In this document: one piece after another, positions 7,246-14,221 of the stretch
How positions within the stretch are numbered: the first letter of the stretch is position 1
Layout: every line of letters begins with the position of its first letter
Source: VBAS01 sp964581455
Lineage (GTDB): Bacteria > Bacteroidota > Bacteroidia > Chitinophagales > Chitinophagaceae
Direction: 5' to 3'
DNA length: 20,352 bases
Assembly (NCBI GenBank): GCA_964581455.1
Contig: CAZOOT010000052.1
Span: 1-20,352 of the forward strand
Position numbers and translations under genes: made by a program
Notes under the pieces: model-generated
What the model was told of the DNA's origin: nothing
The model's input: only the letters and a program-made list of their open reading frames with translations
The model's database searches: none

Positions 7246-8094
7246 ATGATACATATCGTTTTTCAACATGCAGATGTACAATTGCTGGCTGAAGCCATGA
7301 AACTAGATGAGAGTTTACAAGGCGAAATTATTGAGATAAAAGATGAATGGGGGGTGGGGCCTTTAAAAGATCTTGATACAGACGAAGGCTGGAAGGCCAG
7401 GCAAGATTGGTGGAGAGAATTATTGACAGGTTCACCATACGGAGAAAAAATTGTGGGCAGTTTTGATGATCGGGAAACTGTAAAACAGTTAAAAGAAAAA
7501 CTAGATGCTGATGCCGAAACTGTTGCCTGGATCTGGATGGGTCAAAATCAACATGATGTTACTGGCTATTTCTGGTTGATGCCACAGCTTAAAAATTACC
7601 AGGGCAGGATATTGATCCTGTTTCTGAACAATCTTCCTTTTATCAATGAAAAAGGACAATTGTTTTATCCATGGTCTGTGCATGATATTCTTCCAAAGGA
7701 AGCGCTGAAAGCAAAAAAACTGGCAAGACCGATCACTTTAAGTGAATTCGAAATAGATCCTGATGAATGGAAAAGATTGAGTGAGGAAAATTCATTTGTC
7801 AGAATATTGGAAGGGGGTAAAAAAATTGCAGGAAAGGAACTTGGTTTTTATGACGGTGAAATTTTAAAAAATCTGACCGGAGAATGGCAAAAGGCAACCA
7901 GGTTATTGAGTAATACATTGCATAGAATGAAAATAAAAACATGTGATGTGTTTATTATGTGGCGAATAAAGGAATTGATAAAAGAAGGAAGAATTGACAG
8001 TATGGGAGATGTGGCAAGTGGTTGGAAAGAGTTTGATGTGAGAAAGAGCGGGGTTTTGGAGGAGATTGATGTATCTGAAGAAAATGTTCAATGA
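7246..8094 (+). CDS. DUF1835 domain-containing protein in the topoisomerase IV operon
   Basis: 282 residues, cytoplasmic (no signal or membrane segment). The N-terminus MIHIVFQHADVQLLAEAM followed by EIIEIKDEWGVGPLKDL is the typical opening of DUF1835 proteins (the conserved HIVF... and ...D.l..GPl.... pattern), and the C-terminal half (about 200-265, EWQKATRLLSNTLHRMK ... DVFIMWRIKELI) resembles the helical DUF3658 partner domain. Assignment is from recalled family patterns. The biochemical role of these domains is unknown. Position is informative: 31 nt after parE and in the same direction, so it should be co-transcribed with topoisomerase IV. The last codons and the stop (TGA 8092-8094) lie inside the left flanking repeat of the next gene's cassette, so the extreme C-terminus (ENVQ) may have been replaced by an insertion. 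Confidence 0.8.
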   Translation: MIHIVFQHADVQLLAEAMKLDESLQGEIIEIKDEWGVGPLKDLDTDEGWKARQDWWRELLTGSPYGEKIVGSFDDRETVKQLKEKLDADAETVAWIWMGQNQHDVTGYFWLMPQLKNYQGRILILFLNNLPFINEKGQLFYPWSVHDILPKEALKAKKLARPITLSEFEIDPDEWKRLSEENSFVRILEGGKKIAGKELGFYDGEILKNLTGEWQKATRLLSNTLHRMKIKTCDVFIMWRIKELIKEGRIDSMGDVASGWKEFDVRKSGVLEEIDVSEENVQ

Positions 8095-8107
8095 GCAATT
8101 TTCAATG
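8083..8107 (+). repeat. Left flank of the four-helix-bundle gene cassette (inverted-repeat partner of 8569-8586)
   Basis: This 25-bp stretch consists of AATGTTCAAT, then GAGCAAT, then TTTCAATG. The reverse complement of 8569-8586 is AATGTTCAATTTTCAATG, so the two flanks are identical apart from a 7-nt insertion here. It overlaps the stop codon of the DUF1835 gene. Confidence 0.5.
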
Positions 8108-8142
8108 TACAAATGAATGTCTCTTTTTGTAAATTATTATTT

Positions 8143-8523
8143 ATGGAAAGTAAAATTTATAATCTTGAAGACAGATTTGTTGAATACAGTTGCAGAATGA
8201 TTGATCTTGTTGAAGCACTACCAAACTCAAGAGCAGGGAATTACATAACAAGACAATTAATAAAGTCGTGCATTTCCCCAACTTTTAATTATGGAGAAGT
8301 ACAAGGTGCTGAATCAAGAAATGATTTTATACATAAGTTGGGTGTTGTCTTAAAAGAATTAAAAGAATGCAGAACCGCATTAAAAATTATCAGGAGAAAA
8401 GAAATGATAAAACCTGTAAATAAAACAGATGAATTATTTAAGGAAACCGAAGAATTGATTGCAATTATTGCAAAAAGCATTGAAGCAGCTGAAAAGAACA
8501 AAAATTCAAAGCCAAAAAAATAA
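8143..8523 (+). CDS. Four-helix-bundle protein (23S rRNA intervening sequence protein family)
   Basis: 126 residues from ATG 8143 (MESKIYNLEDRFVEY). An in-frame ATG at 8113 would add ten residues (MNVSFCKLLF) without family resemblance. The pattern NLEDRFVEYSCRMIDLVEALP then GNYITRQLIKSCISPTFNYGEVQGAESRNDFIHK and LGVVLKELKECRTALKII is the hallmark of the S23/four-helix-bundle family, first described from ORFs inside intervening sequences of 23S rRNA genes. Predicted all-helical, cytoplasmic, with a Lys-rich tail (KNKNSKPKK). Function in chromosomal copies is unknown; homologues form oligomeric bundles. Here it is not in an rRNA gene but between DUF1835 and parC, flanked by imperfect inverted repeats, which suggests the gene and its flanks moved in as a unit. 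It lies in the transcription direction of the topoisomerase IV genes. Confidence 0.85.
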   Translation: MESKIYNLEDRFVEYSCRMIDLVEALPNSRAGNYITRQLIKSCISPTFNYGEVQGAESRNDFIHKLGVVLKELKECRTALKIIRRKEMIKPVNKTDELFKETEELIAIIAKSIEAAEKNKNSKPKK

Positions 8524-8550
8524 GCAATTTGCAATTTGAAAATATTTAAA

Positions 8551-8586
8551 TGAGCATTGAACATTGAGCATTGAAAATTGAACATT
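8551..8586 (+). repeat. Right flank of the four-helix-bundle cassette: short GAGCATTGAACATT-type repeats
   Basis: This stretch carries an internal near-tandem unit: GAGCATTGAACATT, then GAGCATTGAAAATT, then GAACATT. Bases 8569-8586 (CATTGAAAATTGAACATT) are the inverted partner of the left flank at 8083-8107. Repeats of the ATTGAACATTGA type occur widely between genes in Bacteroidota (recalled). Confidence 0.5.
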
Positions 8587-8600
8587 TAATTTTTAGATGA

Positions 8601-11117
8601 ATGGCAAAAAATAAAGAACAATCACAAATTCAAAATAACGAAACTGGTCTTCACGGCCAATACAGAACATGGTTCCTGGATTATGCCTCATATGTGATCC
8701 TTGAAAGAGCCGTGCCTGCTATGGAAGATGGCTTGAAACCTGTACAGCGTCGCATCCTGCATGCCATGAAGGAAATGGATGATGGCAGGTTTAACAAAGT
8801 GGCAAATGTGATCGGGCAAACTATGCAGTACCATCCGCATGGCGATGCAAGTATTGGTGATGCATTGGTAAACATAGGGCAAAAAGAACTTTTGATTGAT
8901 ACTCAGGGAAACTGGGGTGATGTAAGAACCGGTGATGATGCAGCAGCACCAAGATACATTGAGGGTCGTCTCAGCAAATTTGCATTGGAAGTTGCTTTCA
9001 ATCCAAAAATCACTACATGGCAGCTGAGTTATGATGGCAGAAAGAATGAACCGGTTACCCTGCCCATGAAATTCCCTTTGCTTCTTGCACAAGGTGCCGA
9101 AGGAATTGCCGTGGGTCTCGCCACTAAAATTTTACCGCATAATTTTTGTGAACTTTTGGAGTCTGCTATAAAATATTTGCGGGGCAAACGATTTGAACTT
9201 TTTCCGGATTTTCAAACCGGTGGTCAGATTGATGCAGATGAATACAACCAGGGAAAAAGGGGAGGTAAAGTAAAAGTAAGGGCACATATTGAGGAACTGG
9301 ACAAAAAAACATTAGCCATTCGAAGTGTACCTTATGGAGTGACTACAGCCCAACTAATGGAATCAATAGTAAAAGCTAACGACCAGGGAAAAATAAAAAT
9401 CAAAAAAGTAACTGATAACACTGCTGCTGAAATAGAAATACAAGTGGACCTGGCGCCTGGTATTTCTTCAGATATCACCATTGATGCATTATATAAATTC
9501 ACAGATTGTGAAATTTCTATTTCTCCAAATGCCTGTGTCATCGTGGATCAGAAACCGCAGTTTCTTTCCGTTCAGGATCTTTTAAAATATTCTGTTGATA
9601 AAACCAAAGATCTTCTGGAAGAAGAATTAAAGATCCGGTTAAGCGAACTCCAGGAAAAATGGCATTATACTTCTCTGGAAAAAATATTCTTTGAAGAAAA
9701 AATATATAAGGAGCTGGAAAAAAAGCATGAGACCTGGGAAAAAGTACTGGAAGCGATTGACAAGGCTTTCGGGCTTTTTAAAAAACAATTGAAACGGGCT
9801 ATCACGAGAGAAGACATTATTAAATTAACTGAAAAGCCTGTCAGAAGAATTTATAAACTGGACATAGATGAACTGAACGATCAGATCAAAGGATTGGAAG
9901 CAGAGATCAAGCTGGTGAAAAATAACCTGGCCAACCTGGTGGATTATGCTGTTGGATATTATGAAAACCTGCTGAAAAAATATGGCAAAGGAAGAGAAAG
10001 GAAAACGGAGATCAAAAGGATGGAAGTAATCGAAGCCAAGCAGGTTGCAATAGCAAATACCAAACTCTACATGAATCGTGAAGAAGGATTTATCGGCACA
10101 GGTTTGAAAAAAGATGAATTTGTTTGTGACTGCAGCGACCTGGATGACATTATCGTTTTTGCCAAAAGGGGAATAATGAAAGTGGTAAAAGTGGGAGATA
10201 AGGTATATATCGGAAAAGACATTTTACATGCAGCTATATTTCAGAAAAATGATGACCGGACCACCTATAATATGATCTATGCAGATGGAAAAGGAGGGAA
10301 AAGTTTTGCAAAAAGATTTAATGTAACCGGTGTGACAAGAGACAAAGAATATGATCTTACAAAGGGTGATGAAAAAAGCAGGGTACATTATTTTTCTGTG
10401 AATCCAAACGGAGAAGCAGAAGTGGTGAGAGTTGTTTTAACTCCCGGATGTAAGGCACACAAAAAAGAATTTGAATTTAATTTTGCTGACCTGGAAATAA
10501 AAGGCAGAAGCTCGATGGGAAATACGATCACCAAGTATCCCATTAAGTCCGTTAAATTGAAAGAAGCAGGCAAGTCAACTATTGCCGGCAGAAAATTATT
10601 TTATGATGATCAGTTTGGCAGGTTGAACACGGATGAGAAAGGAATGTACCTGGGCATGTTTGATGCAGAGGAACTGATCCTGGTTGTGTACAAAGACGGG
10701 AACTATGAGATAACTGACCAGGAACTGACACAAAAACTGGATCCGGAAAAAATATTACTGATTGAAAAATTTGATCCCGAAAGACTGATCACAACAGTTT
10801 ATGCTGATATGGATAAAAAGCAATTTATGGTCAAACGATTCAAAATAGAAACAACCACGCTGAAAACTAAATTTTCTTTTATAAAAGATGGCCCTGGAAA
10901 TTATGTGGAAGTGGTTACAACGGCTGAGGAGCCGGTACTGGCGGTACAACAGGGCAGGGGTGCACAAATAAGAAAAGGCAAATTGAAACTGGTAAAGATG
11001 GCAGAAGTTTCAGGTTATAGAACTGTTGGTACAAGGTTGCTGGACTATAGTAAATCAGTAGAAATGGAATGGGATAAAAAGAAAGGAGATACCAGGCAGG
11101 CAGATTTGTTTGACTAA
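8601..11117 (+). CDS. parC: DNA topoisomerase IV subunit A (ParC), DNA-cleaving subunit
   Basis: 838 residues. The N-terminal winged-helix cleavage domain starts with GLHGQYRTWFLDYASYVILERA and DGLKPVQRRILHAM, and the catalytic tyrosine is Y119 in AAAPRYIEGRLS. The quinolone-determining segment reads YHPHGDASIGDALV, with Ala83 where E. coli GyrA has Ser83 and Asp87 conserved. A tower and coiled-coil region follows (about 330-490, highly charged, KIYKELEKKHETWEKVLEAI and LEAEIKLVKNNLANLVDYAV). The C-terminal third is a beta-pinwheel-type DNA-wrapping domain (repeated ...YIGKD..., ...KFSFIKDG...). No canonical GyrA box (QRRGGKG) is seen, consistent with topoisomerase IV rather than gyrase. It forms the A2B2 decatenase with ParE encoded upstream. 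Start at 8601 (MAKNKEQ) is 77 nt after the preceding gene. Its TAA overlaps the opposing kinase stop codon. Confidence 0.93.
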   Translation: MAKNKEQSQIQNNETGLHGQYRTWFLDYASYVILERAVPAMEDGLKPVQRRILHAMKEMDDGRFNKVANVIGQTMQYHPHGDASIGDALVNIGQKELLIDTQGNWGDVRTGDDAAAPRYIEGRLSKFALEVAFNPKITTWQLSYDGRKNEPVTLPMKFPLLLAQGAEGIAVGLATKILPHNFCELLESAIKYLRGKRFELFPDFQTGGQIDADEYNQGKRGGKVKVRAHIEELDKKTLAIRSVPYGVTTAQLMESIVKANDQGKIKIKKVTDNTAAEIEIQVDLAPGISSDITIDALYKFTDCEISISPNACVIVDQKPQFLSVQDLLKYSVDKTKDLLEEELKIRLSELQEKWHYTSLEKIFFEEKIYKELEKKHETWEKVLEAIDKAFGLFKKQLKRAITREDIIKLTEKPVRRIYKLDIDELNDQIKGLEAEIKLVKNNLANLVDYAVGYYENLLKKYGKGRERKTEIKRMEVIEAKQVAIANTKLYMNREEGFIGTGLKKDEFVCDCSDLDDIIVFAKRGIMKVVKVGDKVYIGKDILHAAIFQKNDDRTTYNMIYADGKGGKSFAKRFNVTGVTRDKEYDLTKGDEKSRVHYFSVNPNGEAEVVRVVLTPGCKAHKKEFEFNFADLEIKGRSSMGNTITKYPIKSVKLKEAGKSTIAGRKLFYDDQFGRLNTDEKGMYLGMFDAEELILVVYKDGNYEITDQELTQKLDPEKILLIEKFDPERLITTVYADMDKKQFMVKRFKIETTTLKTKFSFIKDGPGNYVEVVTTAEEPVLAVQQGRGAQIRKGKLKLVKMAEVSGYRTVGTRLLDYSKSVEMEWDKKKGDTRQADLFD

Positions 11118-12484
11118 TGTATAAATTCAATTGAAAATATCGTTTCATTGATTTTAGATGAATCGACTTTGATATTTCCTTCATGCAGGTTTATTATTTT
11201 TTTAGCCAGAGATAAACCCAAACCAAAACCACTTCTTGAATGATTAGTTTCTACCCTGTAAAAAGGCTGAAAAATATTTTCTATTTCATTTGCCGGAATA
11301 CCAACCTCTTTATTACTGATAAGTACATTAATGTTTTTAGCATCAGCTTTTAAAATAATTTTAGCTTCGTGGTTCTGTGAGTATTTACAGGCATTTACTA
11401 CAATATTATTAATCGCTGTGTATAAAAGTTCTTCATTTCCATTTACAATTAAGTAATCCTGGTTTTCCGGTGGTTCATTAAAGTCAATAACTACAGAGTA
11501 GTTTTGATTTACTTTAGAAATTCCCAGGGGTATTCTCAGTACAATTTCATCAATCCGTACAGATTTAATTTCTAGTCCGCTTCTGCTACCTGAAGCACTT
11601 GCCATTTCAAGTAGTATACGGGTTAATTTGACCATTTGCTGAATGTCCTGGTAAATGGAGTCCATTACTTTTCTGTTTTCTTCCGGGCTTCTGTCTTTTT
11701 GTAAGGCTATTTCCAGTTGGCTTGAAATAGATGTAAGTGGTGTTGATAATTCATGCGAAGCATTGGAAATAAACCTGCTTTGCAGCTCAAAGCTTTCCTG
11801 AAGCCTGTTAAGTAGTTTATTTAAAGTAATGGAAAGATAATTCCATTCATCACGGCCTGGTCCTGTTTCAATTCTCTTGGCCAGGTTTTGAACTGAAATT
11901 TCATTGACTTCGTCTGCAATGATGCCCAAAGGTTTCATTATTTTTTTTGAAAAAATATAGCCACTCAATACAGCAATCATTACCCCTGTAAAAAAACTGA
12001 TCAATAAAATAAATTCAAGACTTTTTAAGTTTTGATGTCCATACAAATCATATCCTGCTGCAATTATTACCAGGTCATTTTTGTCGTCAGTGTAGTGATA
12101 AAAAACCACATCTCTTTTATCTTTTTCGGAGTATTTTATTTTTTGAGTTCTTGTTTTAATTATTTCATCTGGACTAAAAAATAACGTGTCTTCATCATTA
12201 TCATTAAATGAATATATTTTTTTATTGGACTGGTCATAAACCTGGGCTGTTTTACGGGTAAAGGAAATGGTCGTTAAGGAATCTATTTTGTTGATAATTT
12301 CCCGGCTGAATGTTTCTTCCCTGCTTAAAAAATTACCGGTGGTAATAGCCATATTTGTCAACCTGGTTTGAATATAATTGGCCCTGCTGTTAGCTGCAAA
12401 AAAATAAATACTGGTATAGATAAGTCCAAGAATACAAAAGACGATAGCAGAAAAAAGTAATGTGATTTTAATTCGAACCGGCAT
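11114..12484 (-). CDS. Membrane-bound sensor histidine kinase
   Basis: 456 residues. TM1 is at about 7-30, an extracytoplasmic sensor region of about 125 residues follows (no recognised domain), and TM2 is at about 156-179. A HAMP linker follows (KKIMKPLGIIADEVNEIS ... DEWNYLSITLNKLLNRL). The dimerisation/phosphoacceptor box is SNASHELSTPLTSISSQLE with phospho-accepting H244. The ATPase domain has an N box (INNIVVNACKYS, 359-369), F box (IFQPFYRV, 404-411) and G2 box (GFGLGLSLAKKI, 419-430). The G1 box reads ISNKEVGIP: the usual Asp of D-x-G-x-G is Asn391 and the first Gly is Glu, an unusual but tolerated variation in some kinases. The start overlaps the regulator's stop by one base (TGATG), so translation is probably coupled. 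The 3' end overlaps parC's 3' end by 4 nt. The stimulus is not predictable; periplasmic or membrane signals are likely. Confidence 0.92.
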   Translation of the reverse strand: MPVRIKITLLFSAIVFCILGLIYTSIYFFAANSRANYIQTRLTNMAITTGNFLSREETFSREIINKIDSLTTISFTRKTAQVYDQSNKKIYSFNDNDEDTLFFSPDEIIKTRTQKIKYSEKDKRDVVFYHYTDDKNDLVIIAAGYDLYGHQNLKSLEFILLISFFTGVMIAVLSGYIFSKKIMKPLGIIADEVNEISVQNLAKRIETGPGRDEWNYLSITLNKLLNRLQESFELQSRFISNASHELSTPLTSISSQLEIALQKDRSPEENRKVMDSIYQDIQQMVKLTRILLEMASASGSRSGLEIKSVRIDEIVLRIPLGISKVNQNYSVVIDFNEPPENQDYLIVNGNEELLYTAINNIVVNACKYSQNHEAKIILKADAKNINVLISNKEVGIPANEIENIFQPFYRVETNHSRSGFGLGLSLAKKIINLHEGNIKVDSSKINETIFSIEFIH

Positions 12485-13176
12485 CAGTTATTATCTTTTA
12501 AAATATAGCCCATTCCTACCAGGGTATGAATCAGTTTTTGCTTAAAGGGTTTATCAACTTTATTCCTTAGATAATTTATATAAACATCGATAATGTTTGT
12601 ATTTGATTCAAAATCTATTTCCCAGACATTAAGCGCAATATCATTTCTTGGCACTACTTTATTCTTATGCCGTAAAAGATATTCCAGAAGCTGGTATTCT
12701 TTTGAAGTAAGCATGATGATTTTGCCACCCCTGGTAATCATTTTACTTTCAAGGTCCATTTGCAGGTCTCCGGCAGTTAATATCTGGTTGTTTGCCGGAT
12801 GATTTATTTTGGATCGGTTTAAAAAAACTTTTATTTTATAAATGAGTTCTTTGAACTCAAATGGTTTTACTATATAGTCGTCAGCTCCGATATTGTAAGC
12901 GTTCAGTTTATTATTCAATCCAATAAGTGAAGTAAGAAAAATGATTGGAATGTTTGAATTAATAGATCTGATTTGTTTGCAAAGTTCATAGCCGTTAATT
13001 CCCGGCAGGTTTATATCAAGAATTATAAGATCATACGCTTTTTCCCTGATCATATTGTAGCCGATATTGCCATCATAAGCTACGTCGGTATTATATCCAA
13101 TTTCCGTTAAACCAAATTTCAGGGTATCTGCAATCTTGAATTCATCTTCAACTATCAGTAATTTCTTAATGTCCAT
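12484..13176 (-). CDS. OmpR/PhoB-family response regulator
   Basis: 230 residues. The receiver domain (1-120) has the acidic pocket (VEDE, 9-12), the phospho-accepting Asp54 in LIILDINLPGINGYE, switch Thr82 (FLTS) and Lys104 (IVKPFEF). The C-terminal winged-helix DNA-binding domain (about 130-228) shows the typical ITRGGKIIMLTSKEYQLLEYLL and NIIDVYINYLRNKVDKPF ... GMGYIL segments. It is the partner of the kinase encoded immediately downstream with a one-base stop/start overlap, a standard two-component operon. The regulon is unknown; inverted repeats in the 530-bp spacer upstream of its start are candidates for self-regulation, although OmpR-family proteins usually bind direct repeats. Confidence 0.93.
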   Translation of the reverse strand: MDIKKLLIVEDEFKIADTLKFGLTEIGYNTDVAYDGNIGYNMIREKAYDLIILDINLPGINGYELCKQIRSINSNIPIIFLTSLIGLNNKLNAYNIGADDYIVKPFEFKELIYKIKVFLNRSKINHPANNQILTAGDLQMDLESKMITRGGKIIMLTSKEYQLLEYLLRHKNKVVPRNDIALNVWEIDFESNTNIIDVYINYLRNKVDKPFKQKLIHTLVGMGYILKDNN

Positions 13177-13199
13177 AATATAAATTGATCTCTCATTTT

Positions 13200-13224
13200 A
13201 TTATTGTAAAGTAAATACAATAAT
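13200..13224 (-). promoter_or_regulatory. 9-bp perfect inverted repeat upstream of the response regulator
   Basis: ATTATTGTA (13200-13208) and TACAATAAT (13216-13224) are perfect inverted repeats with a 7-nt spacer, 23 nt upstream of the regulator's ATG. The position fits an operator or a leader hairpin; no family-specific consensus was recognised. Confidence 0.35.
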
Positions 13225-13343
13225 TAGTTTTTCATTATATCATATTAAAATTAAACTATTTAATGTCTTCAAAATGCCTGTAAAGAGATAGATACACGAT
13301 TTTAATGGGTATAAATGATTATACCAGATTAGAAAAAGGTTAG

Positions 13344-13499
13344 AAAAAAATTTCTTATTGCTGCTTTTACGATTTGAATATTAGAATCCAATTAGAATTT
13401 TTAACAATTGAGCATGAACAATTTGATATTTCCGATGCCTTAACAATATTTGCAGAAGCGTTAATTGAAAAACAGAAATCGGGCTTTCAGATAGTATAA
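13344..13499 (+). pseudogene. Start-less coding-like stretch, possible small gene or remnant
   Basis: After TAG (13341-13343) the frame is open for 51 codons to TAA 13497-13499. The later part reads like real protein (LEFLTIEHEQFDISDAL, then TIFAEALIEKQKSGFQIV). There is no in-frame ATG; TTG at 13374 is the only common alternative start and would give 41 residues. No family recognised. It could be a relic or a short leaderless gene; the plus-strand terminator at 13639 is about 140 nt downstream. Confidence 0.2.
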
Positions 13500-13638
13500 A
13501 CCTTACCCTATTTACAATAACTTGATTTAGTTTTTTCCGGTTCAAGTTTAAAAGCTTAGAGATAAACTAAAGGAAACGAGGTTTTTTATTTTGCTAGAAT
13601 TAAGATTCCGTAGTCCTAAAATTGTGAAAACTAAAATT

Positions 13639-13664
13639 CCTTCTTTTTTAAGAAGGTTTTTTTT
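13639..13664 (+). terminator. Strong intrinsic terminator facing the plus strand
   Basis: CCTTCTT-(TTTT)-AAGAAGG (13639-13656) is a perfect 7-bp stem followed by eight T (13657-13664). This is textbook for plus-strand termination, yet no plus-strand gene is annotated upstream. On the minus strand the stem is followed by AATTTTAGTTTTC, so it may also end the smpB transcript (stop 13711). Confidence 0.65.
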
Positions 13665-13710
13665 GGAATTACTGATTAATTATACAACGTTTAAAAAAAT
13701 GTTGAAATTT

Positions 13711-14145
13711 TTAATTCAAATGCCGCCTGATCTCTCTTTCAACATCACGGGCTTTAATAGTTTCTCTTTTGTCATGAAGCTTTTTGCCTTTACCCAAACC
13801 AATTTCAATTTTGGCAAGATTTTTTTCATTAAAAAAAATACGAAGGGGAATGAGGGTATATCCTTTTTCTTTAAGTTTCGATTCCAGTTTTTTTATTTCT
13901 CTTTTTTGTAAGAGCAGCTTTCGTTCCCGCAAAGGTTCATGATTGTTTACCGTTCCGTGAGAGTACTCTGCTATATGAAAACTTTTTAACCAAACCTCTC
14001 CTTTATGCACCACACAGTAGCTGTCATTAAAACTGGCTTTACCTGCCCTTAAGGATTTTACTTCGGTGCCGGTTAATATTATTCCTGCTACATATTTAGC
14101 GTCGAAAAAATATTCATAATAAGCTGATCGGTTTTTAATTTCCAT
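13711..14145 (-). CDS. smpB: SsrA-binding protein SmpB
   Basis: 144 residues, normal for Bacteroidota. The SmpB beta-barrel signatures are clear: N-R-x-A-x-x-E/Y-Y near the start (KNRSAYYEYFF), GIILTGTEVKSLRAGKASFNDSY, and WLKSFHIAEYSHGTVNNHEPLRERKLLLQKREI. The basic C-terminal tail (GLGKGKKLHDKRETIKARDVEREIRR) is the segment that mimics the mRNA path and decoding-centre helix. SmpB binds tmRNA (SsrA) and delivers it to stalled ribosomes; the tmRNA gene itself is not seen in this window. It follows accD by 76 nt and may be co-transcribed with it, although a promoter-like motif sits directly upstream of its start. Confidence 0.97.
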   Translation of the reverse strand: MEIKNRSAYYEYFFDAKYVAGIILTGTEVKSLRAGKASFNDSYCVVHKGEVWLKSFHIAEYSHGTVNNHEPLRERKLLLQKREIKKLESKLKEKGYTLIPLRIFFNEKNLAKIEIGLGKGKKLHDKRETIKARDVEREIRRHLN

Positions 14146-14150
14146 TGAAG

Positions 14151-14158
14151 CAAAAATA
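14151..14158 (-). promoter_or_regulatory. Candidate -7 element directly before smpB
   Basis: The minus strand reads TATTTTTG, a perfect TAnnTTTG match, only 5 nt before the smpB ATG (14145). If used, transcription would begin at or next to the start codon, giving a leaderless mRNA. There is no clear -33 TTG, so this could be chance. Confidence 0.3.
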
Positions 14159-14221
14159 AGTGCTAGTTATAAATGAATTTTTATTAATTCATTTTTTAAA
14201 GCGATAGTAAATTACCCGGTT

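Larger units (their letters stand above)
13177..13710. other. AT-rich spacer of about 530 bp with hairpins and a possible plus-strand transcript
   Basis: Between the response regulator start and the smpB stop lie: an inverted repeat at 13200-13224, a 7-bp hairpin GGTATAA-atga-TTATACC at 13308-13325, an open plus-strand stretch without ATG at 13344-13499, and a strong intrinsic terminator at 13639-13664. No tRNA or known RNA family was recognised. Confidence 0.55.

Noticed and set aside
5289..11117. Calling the topoisomerase pair gyrB and gyrA
   Set aside because: The A subunit lacks a GyrA box, the B subunit has the EGDSAS form, and both genes are in one operon, the topoisomerase IV arrangement in this phylum. 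Gyrase cannot be excluded without a tree.
13521..13560. Possible tRNA T-arm (GGTTCAAGT)
   Set aside because: No matching acceptor, D or anticodon arms at the right distances.
13591..13911. Plus-strand open frame of 106 codons
   Set aside because: It runs through the terminator hairpin and antisense to smpB; Phe-rich low-complexity translation.
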